The notes: generated from the sequence alone by a model not told the origin. A DNA stretch of 64,000 bases from Globodera rostochiensis (GCA_018350325.1 JAEVLN010000007.1:1-64000); one strand, 5' to 3'. Shown: positions 1 through 14,385, numbered from the stretch's first letter. Numbers and translations are program-made.

Positions 1-3000
1 GAAATGTCCAGCGAATTCATTTAAATACATATTAATTTTAATACAAAATATGTAACTAATTTCAATTATTTATTTTCAGTGTTTAACCAATTCAAACAAT
101 ATAGTAAAAAATGTGGAAAAAACTTTAATTTAACACATTAATATTATCAACAAAACGTAAAAAGTTACGCACGTAGCATACTTAAATATCAAATCGATAT
201 AAGTCAATCCGGATTAATGATAAATCAAAATTAGAACATATTAAGCTATATCCATTTAGCTATTCGGACATAATGCTTATTATTATTAATTAATTGATAA
301 AAATGATAAAAGGCGCTGATAACGTGAGATCTGTGACAATTGCACAACAACCTTCCGTTAAATAAAAATGTTTAAAAATCAAAAAGATTTAAATGAACAA
401 CGATTCTTCAAAGAAATTGTCGGCAATTAATTAAGCCTTTATTTTATTAAATTATGTATTAGCAACCAATAATTATATTATTTCAACTATTTTTATTCAC
501 CAAACATCAAGGTCATTCCACTAAACTAATTGTTGTATCACCGGCTGGAAGCTGTTTTGACATTGAGGAGTGTATTCGTTATTTTTAAAATATTTGCTAT
601 TTACGGAAAAAGTGACTTCATATATAAAAGGTTAAAAAATAAGATTGAAATCCTATTAATAACTAAACCAACAAAGAGACAATTTTACAATATTGCTAAA
701 TTAAAAGCAAAATCATCAACAAATCTTAAAAAACAACGTTTTGAAAAGGACAGTTGTTATATTAAATTTTAAATGTTGGCATAAAATTATTAACATGGGA
801 AAAGATTTTTCTTGGTACAGCAAATTGACAAAATTGTCGACGGACTAAAGTATTGACGTTGAAACTTGACAAGCATTTAGAACTTTATATTAAAAAAAAT
901 TCAAATGTTACACTACCTATTTAAATACTTTGTGGCTCTTAATTTAAAAAAAATTTTATATGTGGCATCTAGTTGAACCAGAAAAAATTTACATTTAAGG
1001 TGATTCACAAATCGGTTCGAATTATTTAAAATGACTATTTATAACACAATGATGGTGAACAAAATTAACTGGATAATTTAAATTTTGAAAACTATTATTA
1101 AATCTTAAATTTTCTAGTTAAAATATTAAATAAAAAACCAACCAATACCAAAAAAAAATTCATTATTAAAAGCAATAAATAACCCGCAACAAACACGGCG
1201 GACGATGACGATCTACACCGAGGTCGAAATGCGAATTGGTTGGAGATGTCTATTAAACGCATGCGACACCGGAGGCAATGATGATGCTGGATTTTAATAT
1301 ATACTTTAAATTTACTTTTGAAATATGGGCCATAACTAAATTTAAATTTAACTACAGCATAAATTAATGCGTCAGTAAACATTATAGAAAAATTTCGTTT
1401 CAACCAGCACAAGAGATGCTAAGTCTTTTAAATAAATAATAAATAAACATACGTAAATTGTACTAATTAAATCTAAAATTTAAAAAAACACAGAATTTAT
1501 TAATTAAATCTAAACAAATGCGATAATTAAATTTTTCCATGGGCTGTAAACTCGAATTCAAAATGAATAAACGAAAGGGAACTAAAATTACCACTCGAAC
1601 CTGTTATTAAAAGTTAACTTAATCTTTTAAGAATAAAAACTAATTTGGATAATAAATTTAAAAAATCATTTCACGTTAAATGAAAAAAGAGCAACAAAAC
1701 AAAATATTTTGCGAAAGATTAAATGATTGTTAAATCCTTAAAAACCTGCATTAAATAAATGCTCTTTAAAAGTAGTGGAACCTGCCTACCCAAAATATAT
1801 AGGCATTTCCTAAAATTATTTATTTTTGCAAATTATCAGTGTTAATTATCACTCATTTATATTTAATTGAAATTAAAAAACAATCAAAGAATAATCAAAA
1901 TACAAATAACAAATGTCAAATAAGTTAAGATTTTTTCAAAAATTAGAAAATATTGGCTATTTAAAAGTATTGAATAGTTTATCACAAATTTGTTAAAATG
2001 CCGATAATAAAGGAAAAAAGAACACATAAACTCAATTACGTAAGGATCAGATCTCAACCACATCACATCAACAAATAGTCACAACACACCATTTTAGCTA
2101 AACACGAAAGATTGAATATGCAACCGATGATAACACGTTTAAACATCGCCCGAATTATTGCTTCACATCGATACCACAAACAAAACAACAAATTCTAAAA
2201 AAAAGAAAAATATGATCAATAAACATGAAATAATTGAGTGTTAAAAATAAATTTTCTATAATCTAATAATATTTTTAATTAAACGTTTACCAATTCTTCG
2301 GACTGCAATAAAACATAAAATGTTACTTAAAATTTACAATGAACAAACGCAAATTGCTCAAATAACTTATAGAAAAAAATGGATAAAAATTAGGAGATTT
2401 AACGCAAAGTTATTTTCACAATTTTGAATAGCCAAAAATTATGGCCAATTTTTTCAAAAAAAATTTACAAAATCTGGAAAATTCCAGGTCCTGTTCTGGA
2501 TCCGAAAAATAATAAAATTACAAATGCTCATAAAATTAAAAGCGCGCCTGCGATACCGGAATAGGCTAAATTATTCAATTTAATAATAACCTTAGTTTAG
2601 TTTTTTATTAGTAAAAACGCTTAAAAAATTATAATAGGCACTTCACCAGTTAACCTTCTTTTAGCATAAAAAATTCTTAAACGAGCAATTATGATGGTGG
2701 ATTTTAACTGTTTAAAACGCCCCAAGCGCCCCGGCATTAGTTGTGATAATATTTCTTGACTAGAATATAAATATTTTAAAAATGGCAACAATTGATTGGA
2801 AATTAAAAAATTAATTAATGAACCAATTATATGATTAAATAACTATCATAAACGATCATAAACAAGGGCAAATTGCAGAAAAACGATGTTCTGCTCATTA
2901 AAAATGACTTTTGTTTTTATATCCAAGATTTATAGCATGCCTTTACAATATTGGGCAAGCTAAATTCTCTGGCTCACCTTGTGAATTTCACGTATTGATC

Positions 3001-3560
3001 GTATTATTTTATTTATTAATTTCTTTTAATTATTAATTTCTTTAAAAAAATAATGCTTACTGGTAATATCATCATCATTTTAAATTTTTAAAATATAAAG
3101 GTGACGTCTTCACAATAAAATGGGTTGTTATAAAACTACATTAGTGAAACAATCGCATTTATTTAGATTCAATTTTCATGCTTCAAAAAGAAGCATATTT
3201 TACTTTTTGAAAGTAATAAAAAATGTTTGCTTTTTATTTTTACACAAAAAAGCGACGAGGAGATTTGGTTCTTATTTATGTTAGGTAAATTCTAATTAAT
3301 TACTTTTAATTTTATTTTGTTGGCTTTCTGCAAGTTTTATGAAATGGCCAATCGACTAAACTAACGATTTTATTTTATTTTAAATGTATAAAAATGTTTT
3401 TTCAAATAAAGCATATTTTATTTTACTTTAAATCGTGCTTGGTTAAGACATGTATCATTTAGTAAACCATCCGGTACAAGCATCGGGAAAATTTTGTTTA
3501 ATGCATTGCAGAGTGTTATTGTTGTTGTAATTAAATTTACAATTTTAATTTTAAATTGAA
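1..3560. other. AT-rich region without recognisable gene
   Basis: Mostly A-rich on the + strand, with many TAAATAAA and AATTAA words and no convincing open frame. The open frames here are short. One starts only at a TTG codon (530-772), and one on the minus strand (1098-1412) has no recognisable domain. A slightly more GC-rich patch at about 1190-1290 stands out from the background but shows no repeat structure. Nothing else is supported. Confidence 0.6.
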
Positions 3561-3750
3561 GCCAACGAATGAACGTTTTAAGATAATAATTCGTTAAATT
3601 CGTACTTAACAAAGCAAACCCCTTTTTTGAATATCGATAGTTAATAATGCACGAAACCATTTATCTACCTATAGATGAAGTTGTTAATACAATATTAATC
3701 AAATTATAAAATGAAATCGTTGTTTAAACAAATACTTTAAAAATCCAGAT
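3561..3750 (+). repeat. Dispersed repeat, left copy (partner at 51.5 kb)
   Basis: This block is nearly identical, in the same orientation, to 51,539-51,598 joined to 51,848-51,974. It starts with GCCAACGAATGAACG and ends near AAAAATC(C/T)AGA. The partner carries about 249 bp between the two halves, where this copy has only about 5 bp, so one copy gained or lost a segment. The family and any coding role are unknown. The similarity is seen directly; which copy is ancestral is not. Confidence 0.8.
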
Positions 3751-6700
3751 CAAAAGAAAACAATTTTATGGTTCGATAAAAGTTACAGAAAGAACAGCAT
3801 ATAACAGGAACAACGAAAAGTTAGTGAAAATAACCAAATTCCAAATTATTAAGGTACTTATTAATGCTAAAATCAAAATATTATACATAGAAAATTTATC
3901 AAAAGGTAAAAAAACTAATAGAAATAAACTTAATAAACTAAACCTGATATTAATATAATAATTAGACAATTTATTTATTTTTCAATAAAAGGAATTATTT
4001 GTTATACGATAAATAAATGCGATAATTCTTAACAAACATTCTGGTAAATATCATGAACATAAAATATAGCACTATTGGCCACACTCAAGTTCAAGTACTT
4101 CAGACATGCTGACCTCATGGTGCAAATTAATTTTAAAGGCAAAAAATTCATTTGCCGGTATCCGCAAGTTAATTGCAAAAACTGGGAGAAAAAAAATCCA
4201 AAAACGCGTAATTAATATAGTAATTAAAACAAAAATTCTCTTAAATAACAAAGCAACCAATTTAAATTTTTTGTCTAGATTAATTAGAAAACTAAATATT
4301 CTGATATGAAAAAATACAATAAAATTTTAAAACACAAAAAAAAAGTGATTGAAAATTTAAATAAAAACAAAAATTTAAATTAATCGTATAATTATTAAAA
4401 CAGTTATAATAACAAAGAAACCAATTTATTTTTTTTGTATATATGTATCCTAAATTGTAACGATTTTATTGAATTACACCAAAAACATATACGTATTAAA
4501 AAATTCACAAATAATGATTTCGGTATTAATTTAATTTTCATTAGATTTTATTTAAATTGGATAAAGATCTGTTTTTATTTTGTGTTATTTCCATTTTTTT
4601 CGCTAACATTATTTTTATTTATATTTAACACTCCCAATACCAGATTTTCTCATAATTCAAATAATTGTTTTGCTTCTATTGGTTTATTTCATGCTATTAA
4701 TATAGCTAGCTTTATGACACCCGATTCAAAATTGTCTTCCTCATTGCTTAACAACCAATATTTTTTAAAGCCAAAAACTTATTTTATATTTTTAAGAATT
4801 AATAATATCATCTATTTGTCGTCATTTATAGATTATTTTTATTTGCTTTTAACGCTTTTTATGCATTACCGCCTTCATATGAATGGACGGTCATGATGAG
4901 CAACACAGACGGCTTTAGCAAAGTTGATAACTGACAAACATACATTAATTTTTAATTTTTAAATTAAATTTTCAAAATCAAAATTTTATGATTAACGAAA
5001 TTCCAAAATCTCTCAAGGCATTCAACGCGTTAACGACTGCAATAATCTGCTGTTTCTGAATGAATCTTTTACAACGAATTTCTTTGAATTTAATTATCAA
5101 TCGAATGAATAAAAACCATTATTATCCAAAGCTTTTTTTTTTTATTATTCCTTTAAAATATAGTTTTAGTTTAAATTATTGCGTAATCCTTGTCAGCGAA
5201 ATTTATCTTTTATTGTTGATAATAAATTCACGTCGTATTATTTTTTAGTTTTATTTAGTAACTTTTGTTTACTAAATTGATCAAATTAACTACATATTAT
5301 ATTTTTTTACAAAACAAAATAAAATTAGTATTTGGTAACACTTATGGTCAGAAATATTCTTTATTAACCCATTTAGAAATAGTTTTAAATTAAATTTTTT
5401 GCTCAACATTAGATAAAATTCAAAATACGTTTTACTTTTTTTAATTCAATTATATAATAGTTATTTTAAAATATTTTAAGTTAATACAGGATTCTTCATT
5501 CCAAACTTCCAAGTATTATTTATTAATAAATTATGTTTTTTTTTCATTATAAACATATTCAATAACAATATTATAGGACAAAAGTTTTTCGGTTGAAGAT
5601 TTTGAATAATTTTTTATTCGCTTTTTAAATTGAGTAGATAAATTTGTATTAAACTCATCAAGGTCATAAAAAATTGTAGCATTCATCAGTCCGGAACAAG
5701 TGATATAAACCAACATTTTACACTTTTCAGCATTAAAAAAAAAGTACTTAAAAAATCGTAATATAATTGTTATGAATTTAAATGTATTTCTAGAGTTTTT
5801 TATTTATATAAACTTTTATTAATTTAAGTTTGGTCATTATTTTTAGTAATTTTCTGTAATTGCATTTTTATTATAAAGTTCAGCCTTTTCAAAATTATGT
5901 GTGCGTCCAATTGGTAAACAAAAAGTTTATATTTCGTTGGCACTTTTTGGGTGCTTTTTAATTTGCAATTGACTTTATAATTGTAAACAACTAATGTTAG
6001 TTAATATAAATTATTGCATATTTTAACCTGAACGATAAATTTAAATAAACAAAATAACATTTTGATTACTAAACTTTTTGAAGGTTTAAAGAGCGTTTAT
6101 TTAAATTTTTGCTGCATCCAATGAGTTGATGAGCTAATGTTTTCATTTGCCAGGATTAGCCGTTTTTATAATATATTTATTTTTATAGGCTTTATTTATT
6201 TTTAGCATTTAACTTAAATTAAAATTACAAAGAGCAAACGTTCATCATAGTTATTTGATTTTGTTTTTTATTTTAGGGTTTTATTTTGTATTTTTTTAGG
6301 AGTTTTATTTGTGTTGGGAAAATTAAATCAAATTAAAAATTTATTTCTAATAATAAATGTCTCGTCTGCGCGACCGTTCAACTTGCACTTCATTACCTAT
6401 GGCTGGGTAAAACCTCAGATGGTATGTAATACAAATTATTTGAAATAAATATTTTTATAAAAAAGTATAAAAAGAAATTTGGCCAAAGTTACATTTTACA
6501 TCGTCGCAAAAAAAATCGCACAGTCGCAATTTTTTGTTTAAATCTAATTGCAAAAACTTTTATTAATTCTCGCTGGGCTCTTTAATTAATTTATTTTACT
6601 TTTTTATTTGTATTCTTTTATTATGGGTTGTATTGTATTTTAAAAATTTATTGTTTTTTAAATAGAAATTTGCATATTAAGGTCTAAGATAATAATTTAA

Positions 6701-8824
6701 TATTTAAAAACCTAATTAAACATGAAAAGAAGAATAAATAAACCATTATATATGCTAAAATGTTGCAATAAAGATAAACAGTAAATTTATTTGCGATCCA
6801 GTTCAATTTGTGCCTAAATAAACCTATCAAATAGACAGGGACGAGTTAAAAATGAAAAATATCGAATTGAATTGATCAAGTTAAATGATGCTTAACACCC
6901 GAATATTTATTGTAACTCATTAAAAGGAAAAAAACCTGCGGCCCATCCTTCTGCAATCCGACCACACATGCATAAAGGCACAATTCAAGGATCGCCTTAA
7001 CAATAAAAATTAAATACCATAAATTTAAAAAAATGAAATATAATTAAAGAATAATCAGACAAATTATTAATTATATTATAAACAAAACCAAAGAACGGGA
7101 AATAAACCTATTAAAAAAAAGCAATTTTTTGAACAAAAATATGTTGTCATTTTAAAAATGGTAAAATAAATTTTAAAAAATGAATTTTAAACATTAATTA
7201 ATAAAGCAAATTTTTGATCAGTTATTCTCTTTTGAACAAAAAAAATAGTAACTGAATGCAATATTAAAATTTGGTTAAAAAAGCTAAAATAAATAAATCA
7301 AATGCGTATTTTTTGTTGCTTATTGAGAAGCATCGCTTTTTTGAAAATGTTTAATTAATTTATAAAAATTCCTTTTAAAAAATCTGAAATATTTCTAAGA
7401 TTTAATAAGTTTTCTCCACCATAAATGATCACAGAAAATCTTAAAATTATAAAAAAACAAGGCATTGAAATTCGAAAGTTTTTTGATAATTAATTAAGTG
7501 TTGCTAAGAAACCAGGCCTCTTTAATTTGTTACATTTAAACTATATAATTGCATTGATTTATTTGGAGACAAAATTTATTTAATTAATGAAAGTTTAATT
7601 AATTAAAATGACAATTAAAAATTTTATTCTATATAAGGTGTTTGAATAATTATATATATTTATGGAACTGAAATTTTACATCATTTTCTTTTGATCTCTT
7701 TTGTCATTCATTTATTGCTTAGAATTTTTGTTATAGTTTTTATAATATTTATTTTTAGTTTGTTTAATTCAGACTAGTAGTTTTGTTTTTTAATTAAATA
7801 AATATATGTTGTTGTCTAATCGACCACCATTTGAATAAAGAACACCGGCAATGCGGTACAGCTTGTTTATTGTATTTTTAACAAATCGTTTGTTTAATTT
7901 TTATTTCAATTTAAATTCTTTATTTATTTATATTTTACACATTTATTGAAGCAAAGCCTGAAAGAACCAACCCATTGCCAGCTGTTTGTTTGCTCCTCGT
8001 ATTCAATGTTGAAGTCACCTTTTTTAATATATAATTTTTATTTTATTGTTTTGCTAACTTATGCGACTGATTAAAAATTACATCATTTATTACACATTAC
8101 TTGTCACAGAAAAAAATGCAATTCATGTTAACGCTTTGGCTCCTTCAGAAGAGAGGCATTGGAAGAGACTCTACAGATTGCGGCTTAACCCATTAAATAT
8201 AAAAGTATAAACTTCCATTTTCCTTTAAAAATCTAAATCAAATATTAACTTCAAAGTAAATACAATTTAATAAACGAATAAATTATCATACCTTTAGTTT
8301 TCAATAAAAATAAAAACTCCTTGAGAAAAAAAGATATATCTGAAATTAAGTTATTCAAATTACTGATTAAAACAAAAAAATTTATAAATAAAAAATGTTC
8401 TCATTTTAAAATTGCAACTCTTGTAATCTCTTTGCCAAGTTGGGATTCAACGAAAACATTTAACAAAAAGCGAAATTAGATAAATGCACTAAAACACAAT
8501 ATTAATTTATTTTTAATTTTATTTATAAATTTTTGGTTATACAAGCCAAGAGCAAAGGGTGGCAAGGAATTTTTTTATTTCAAGATTGTAAAAAATAATA
8601 TTATATTAATAAATACAAAAAAAATTCTATATGAATAAAATACATTTGAAAGAATTATGCTAAAGAAAAGTGCAAAGAACACTGTTAAAAGCCATTTATC
8701 ATATTTAAGGAAGATGAGTACCTAATCTAAAATGTATAAATTTAATAATTATTATTTGAATTAATGTCAATACGTTCTTAAAATTTGAATATTAATATTA
8801 TATTTGAATCTCTTAAAAACAACG
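3751..8824. other. AT-rich region, mainly T-rich on the + strand
   Basis: About 5 kb of low-complexity AT-rich DNA in which A-rich and T-rich stretches alternate (for example A-rich about 3.75-4.4 kb, T-rich about 4.45-6.65 kb, A-rich about 6.7-7.3 kb). The longest open frame in the window, 4435-4896 on the + strand, lies here. It starts at TTG, is dominated by Phe, Leu, Ile and Asn, and is what a T-rich strand encodes by chance. I see no repeat or gene with support. Confidence 0.55.
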
Positions 8825-8860
8825 CCAGCAGCAGCAGCACCAGCACCAGCGCCAGCGCAA
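8825..8860. repeat. CAG / CCAGCG-type imperfect microsatellite
   Basis: About 35 bp of imperfect triplet and hexamer repeats (CAGCAGCAGC, then CACCAGCACCAGCGCCAGCG). It is the most GC-rich short tract within several kilobases. It lies in a minus-strand open frame (8778-8978), where it is read as an Ala/Leu/Val-rich run. That frame shows no other protein-like feature and is probably not a gene. Confidence 0.75.
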
Positions 8861-11800
8861 AATTATAATTCGAAGATACTGCAAAATCCAATGAACTGTC
8901 TACAGGTTGATTAAATATTGTATTTATAATTTGATTATTGAAGGTAATATATAAATTTGGTCTTGTTTTATTTTTCATAGAAATTTAAATTTTTAAAATG
9001 CGGCTGATTAAAAATTATAATGATTCATTTATTACCACATGTTAGAAAAAATTATTATTGTTTGTAATAAATTTATACAAAGTTAACTAATACAGTGATT
9101 TGCTTTATGTCTAACCCATATATTATTCGTTTTTATTTCAATTAAATATTTTTAACTTTGTTGCCTGCGTACAAATACAGCATGGTATGTAAATAATAAA
9201 TAGAATTAACCAAATATTTGTACAACATTAAATATGTTTAAAACAAAATATTTAATTTTTGTCACCTTTTATAAATGCAATTTTACTCGGTTCAGGAATT
9301 CTGTATTTAATCTTAAATACTTTTTTAAGGGTTTTTTTGTTTAAACTGTGTCAACCGGGGTTTCCATTGCCAATAAATTTCAAATCGTTTTTGCTAAAAT
9401 TTGGTGTGCATTTTTTTATGACTAAAAATTTTTTGCAATAAGAGACTGAACTTTTTGGTATACAAAGGTATAGTTTTGCAATAATTGCAGATATATCAGA
9501 ATTTAAGATTAAACATGTTGTGTGATTTTATTCTTTATTTGGTTTGTTTTATTTTTGAATTATAGAAAACGTATTATTTTATTTATTAATTAATTAGTTT
9601 AAATTAAGATTTATACACATGAGTTATTTTTAATTATTACAACAATGAAAATTTTCAATTGAAATTGATTGTTTGATATTTTATTAATCTTTTTCATCAT
9701 TAATTTAATCTGTTTTAAAAATGTATCGTTTTTTTTATTTAGCTATTAATATAAGTGGAATGCCCTGATTTATATTTTGTTTGTTTTATATCATTATGGA
9801 ATTCATTTTTTAAAGTAAAGGTACCACATATTCTCCTGTTTGTTCTTCGCCCTTAATTATCTATGCGACGGCGTGCAATCCATATTGTATTTTTTTTATA
9901 ATATGAAGATTGCTTTGCAATAGCTATAATTATAATTATTAAATACTTTTTTGTAAAATCTATATTAATTGTCCGTTTAAACTTTTATGTATAAGGCTTT
10001 ACGTGAATGCATAAATGTGATTGAAATCCTTTATAATTTTATTTGGCACCCAATATAGTATTAAAATTGAATATCACCAGTGCAGTTTTAAATCTCACAC
10101 ACGTGCTTCATTCCGAATTATATTTATTTATTTATAAATTGATCAAATATTTAATCATAAAACTTATAAAAAAAATACAAAAAATTTTGAATAATAAAAG
10201 GTTTTTTATCTTAATTGAAAAGTCAACTTGATTTAGATAAATATTCAAATGTCATAATAAACAAATTTTAGTGACATGCCAAAATCACAAATAGAATTCA
10301 ATAAATAAATAAATAAAATTTAACAAAGTGCATTTTAAAGCAATTTCTAATTTGGCTAAACAATTACAAGGAAAAAAATGTATTTAAAAAATAGAACCTA
10401 GGTATGTTAAAAACAAATAAAAGCACTATAATTTCTCATTTAACTGTAAGGTTAAATTGATTCTTTACTTTTTTTTTAATTTGTTGATTGAAAGGTAAGA
10501 CAATGGATCCGTAATTTGGGCGCTGAGGCTAGAACTGGATCATTTACAATTAGAAAATATTTGATAAAATGTTCAGAACACCTTAATCGCTATAAATTAA
10601 AGTTAATCAAATATTCAAAATTTCACATTTGTAATATTACCTAAACTGCTACAAATGCAATAGTAAATAATAAATATTCAACTAATTTTAATATTCAACA
10701 GCTTATAAGATCAATGGTAAATGCGAACGCTCTACAAATCGCGTAAAACTAAAAAAAATATTTTATTAAAAAAACCAAAGAAGATTTTTAAAACAAAATC
10801 ATCATCCAAGATTCCATTTAAAAACTCATTAAAAAATTAATCATTAAAATATTAATACTTAAATTCAAATTGTTTGTGAATCAAAGAATTATTGGGAAAG
10901 TCGGACCTATCAACTTCTCAAATATTTTAAAAATAACAAATGAAAAAAGTTCGAAAAAGATTACCTAATAAATACTTTATTCGAAAGAAATGAGCTAGAC
11001 ATTTTTTTTCTTCTAAATCTTGGGGAAAAAAGGTAAATGTTTTCCTATAGAGCCAATTCCTTCTTTTCATTTTTTTCATTTTCTTAAAAAAAATTACTGA
11101 ATGCTGACTGTATTTTTAATACTAAAATCAATAATTAAATTTGTTCAATACGGAATTTGATTTCTGTGTTTAAAATGCGAGTGTTCACCGCCCACCAATG
11201 CATCGATTTTTACGGAGGTGGGGGTGGGGCAGGGAAACGGCGTTCAGCTTCAGTCATTCTTTCAATTTTGTTCAAATAATCAATTTTTGACAATTTAATA
11301 TTTGTGTTGAGTTGGTAATATTGAGCGACTTTGTACAAACCAAATATACTAATATTAAATTAACCGTAAAATTAGTGAATCGTTATATGTAAAATGAAAT
11401 TAATTGTAAAAGTAAAAATCGATTGAAAACCTGCGATAAAATGTGCTGAGCAATAATAATTCAATAAGTTTTAAAATATTAAAGTCAAATACAATCAAAT
11501 ATAAATACGTTTGAATTAAACCATATTGGAAATTAAATGCTAAATTTTACAATCATTTGATACTGCAATAAAAAACATGATGATCTCAGAGCGAACACTC
11601 TTTACAATGGAGCAGTTTCAGCAAAATTAGTTTTAAAATAATTGCGTAATATTTAAAATCCAAATAAATTTAACAATCTGAAAAAGTTAATAACATTTTT
11701 TATGCTATTATACAGTTAATGGGCATTTTTTGAATTTTTCGCGTTTCTTTTTTTGATTGTAAATGACCTCCACCCTAAATTGAAAATAGTCTAACATTGA

Positions 11801-13018
11801 GAAATCTATTACATTTAAGCATATGCGAGTTATTCAGACCAGTTACAGACCGGTTAGTTAATCGTTTTTAGAAAACCTACGCGAGAGAATTAACTGATTA
11901 TACATACCAGTCCGAGTGCATTTATCTTTGTAATAGTTTTTTGCATATTTGTTTATTACATTTTAAAAGTGAAAGGGGAGATGGTAAAAAAATAACGCAT
12001 AAATCTTAAGTAATTCACATTTTAAAATAATTATCGACAAAATAATTTCAAATATATACTACAGCAGTTTTGAAAAAATATTATAATAACAAAATTGGAT
12101 AGAATATAAATCATATTTGAATAATTTTGTATTGAATAAACGAAGAAAATGGCATTCATGGGTAGAATAGAAACTGTAAAGAGCAAAAATTCCGCCGAAT
12201 ATGGTCTATTTTAAATTCACTAAAAAAGGCTAAATATTAACCAACAAAGTGGAAATTCTGAATGTTAAATTTAAACTTAAATTTTATAAATAAACAAAAA
12301 AAAAATTTAGTTTTATTTTAAATGAGGGCATTAATTAATAAATTTCTATTGTGTTTAACGTTTATTTTACAAAATATTTAACACAAAAACTGGCATTTTA
12401 AAAGCGGAACTAAATTCCTATAAATAAAAAAAAGAAGTTTTAAACTTACATAAAATAGCAATATTTAAAAATTAAAAGTTTATAAATTAGTGCATATAAT
12501 TCTTCTCTAAGGTTACGCCAAATGAATAACGTTCTATTAAAAATTATAATTATTTATACATATGCCTATATTGTAAAAGGTTAGACCTTCAAAAGTGCTA
12601 AATATTAGTAAGGAGAACAAATATATTTCCATTGCAAAAAATAGCAAGCATCATTTATGCCATAACTTAATTAAAATACACTTAACTTTTTGAATATAAT
12701 TTTTTGTTCTAAGAACTTTTTATATCATTAAAATAAACTAGCAAATTTAATAATATAAAGGATTAAGGGCAAATCTGCCATTTGTACCGGCTTCAATCCA
12801 GTAACACCGTTCTTCGTTTGAGGACAAATAACATATCGTAATGTGAACAGAATTTTTGTATGTTTGATTTTCAAGCGCATGAAGCGGCAAGTGTGCTCCG
12901 ACAAGCACTTGGCTGCAAGATTTTGGGTCTGCTCGGTTCGGTTGCGTGCGTGAATTATAAAATTAAACTGAAATAATTGACATTTATCGTTATAAAAAAC
13001 AGCAATTTAAAAAAACAT
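8861..13018. other. AT-rich region, T-rich then A-rich
   Basis: From about 9.0 to 10.0 kb the + strand is T-rich; from about 10.2 kb it becomes A-rich. A short G-rich patch at 11,213-11,240 (runs of 2, 5, 4 and 3 G) and a GC-richer patch at about 12,880-12,955 stand out. No open frame has recognisable domains or coding-like composition over a useful length. Confidence 0.55.
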
Positions 13019-13301
13019 TAATATGATAGCATTAAAAAAAATAAATTACATAAAATTATAAACAAAATAAAATAATAAAAGGCTAATATCAAACCCATGC
13101 ATTACACAAATTAATAAAATTCTAGTAAAAAATTCAATAAAGAAACCTAGTAAAAAGTAGATGTAGTTGAGTACAATCAAATCAGCAGTCAAAATTTTTG
13201 TTAACCAAATTTTGCAAAAACTTCGAAATCATGCCGGTTTTCCACTTTTTGTGAGTTCTGCATTACTGTTGGGGGGGGGGGGGAATCAAAAAATGCACCC
13301 C
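13019..13301 (+). repeat. Dispersed repeat block 'a', first copy
   Basis: Matches 20,819-21,113 in the same orientation over almost its whole length. It starts at ATGATAGCATTAAAAAAAAT, runs through AGTAGATGTA and AATCAGCAGTC, and ends at ATCAAAAAATGCAC. Near its end it carries a pure G run (13 G, 13,271-13,283) just after TTCTGCATTACTGTT. The second copy has a G run at the same place. A similar TTCTGCATTACT segment precedes the GC hairpin inside the transposon at 33.7 kb. Confidence 0.85.
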
Positions 13302-13309
13302 TAAAAATG

Positions 13310-13444
13310 AATTAAGCCTATTGCCGTAAGGGGATCCCCGTTCCCCGGTTTGCTCATCCCCGAAAACGGGGATCCCCGTTTTATCCGTCCCCGATATCCA
13401 CGTTCCCCGGTTTGACCGGGATCCCCCCCCCCCGCTGCAACCCT
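13310..13444. mobile_element. GC-rich hAT-like terminal fragment
   Basis: A GC-rich insert containing repeated, partly palindromic words (GGGGATCCCC twice, CGTTCCCCGGTTTG twice), an 11-base C run (13,423-13,433), and the end GCTGCAACCCT. In reverse complement that end reads AGGGTTGCAGC, close to the CAGGGTTGCAA terminus of the complete hAT-type element at 21,298. Internal short repeats next to such a terminus are usual for non-autonomous hAT elements. I found no matching left terminus or 8-bp target duplication, so this is best read as a truncated or rearranged end. Confidence 0.45.
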
Positions 13445-13825
13445 ACATTGTATGATGTGGCATTCAATACTCACCTTTTCGAGCAATCCAAACATAGGCC
13501 ATTCCTTTTAAAGCAATTAAAACTATGTACAATCACGAATATAGACAATTTAGTTAAAATATATAAATAATTGATTCACGAATATTGTTTAAATATCAAG
13601 TAAAATTAATTATTTTAGTAAAACGTTTTGAAATTTTTTCTTCAACTAGTAAAAATGTAAGAAATTAAGCAACAAAAAAATTATCGCTTCAAAAATAAGT
13701 AAATATTTATTTATTAACGAGTTATGTTTTTAACAATGACAAAAAATTTGAGGAAAATGTAACTTAACTAACTATAACATTGTCATATGATTTTCGAGGC
13801 TTTAACTTTGAGGTTGTAGCCAGAA
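13445..13825. other. AT-rich spacer between repeat blocks
   Basis: A-rich DNA between the GC-rich fragment and repeat block 'b'. I see no gene, tandem repeat or palindrome. Confidence 0.5.
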
Positions 13826-14385
13826 TGTTAATAAGAAGAATAAATAATATTTATTTATAAAGTTCTCTGCTTCCAATATGTTTTATTCAAAAACGTAAAA
13901 TATTCAAAAATTAATATTGGAATTCAACAAACATTTAATGTATTAAATCTATAATTTATAAGAAATAATAATATTATTCAAAAAGACTGAACAAAAATAT
14001 AACATCATTTTCACCAATAATGAAGAAGGTGGCACGAGCTAGCAAGATTGATGAATTTGATAATAAACACTCAAACTGGTCTTAAAATTCAACCAAAAAA
14101 AAATCTTATGAATCAAAAAAATCATTATCATATATTCAATTTTTAAATAAATAAATATAATAATGTCTTAAAATTTAAAGTCTAAATTTCTAAATTAAAA
14201 CGAAATTATATATTTATTAAAAAATACAAAAATCAAAAATTCCTTTATAAAAAAATTAACGAAAAGTTGTTATAAACAAAATCAAACATAGCAGTCAGAG
14301 AAGAGTGCCCAAAAATAAATTAATTTTTATTTTAAATTTAATGAACGGATAATATTATTTTATGCGTGCAATACTTTTAATAGCA
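13826..14385 (+). repeat. Dispersed repeat block 'b', first copy
   Basis: Matches 20,135-20,675 in the same orientation. Landmarks are AATAAGAAGAATAAA, CTCTGCTTCCAATATG, GGTGGCACGAGCTAGC and the segment ending near AATACTTTTA. Identity is very high for the first 270 bp and then falls. Block 'b' follows block 'a' here but precedes it at the 20-kb locus, so the two loci are not simple copies of each other. Confidence 0.85.

Noticed and set aside
4435..4896. Longest open frame, 153 codons, hydrophobic
   Set aside because: It starts at TTG, lies in a T-rich strand where Phe/Leu/Ile runs are expected, and shows no domain, signal or conserved motif. Length alone is mildly notable but not enough.
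13301..13495. Minus-strand frame rich in Gly and Pro
   Set aside because: It reads through G/C palindromic repeats and homopolymers of a hAT-like fragment; no protein-like pattern.
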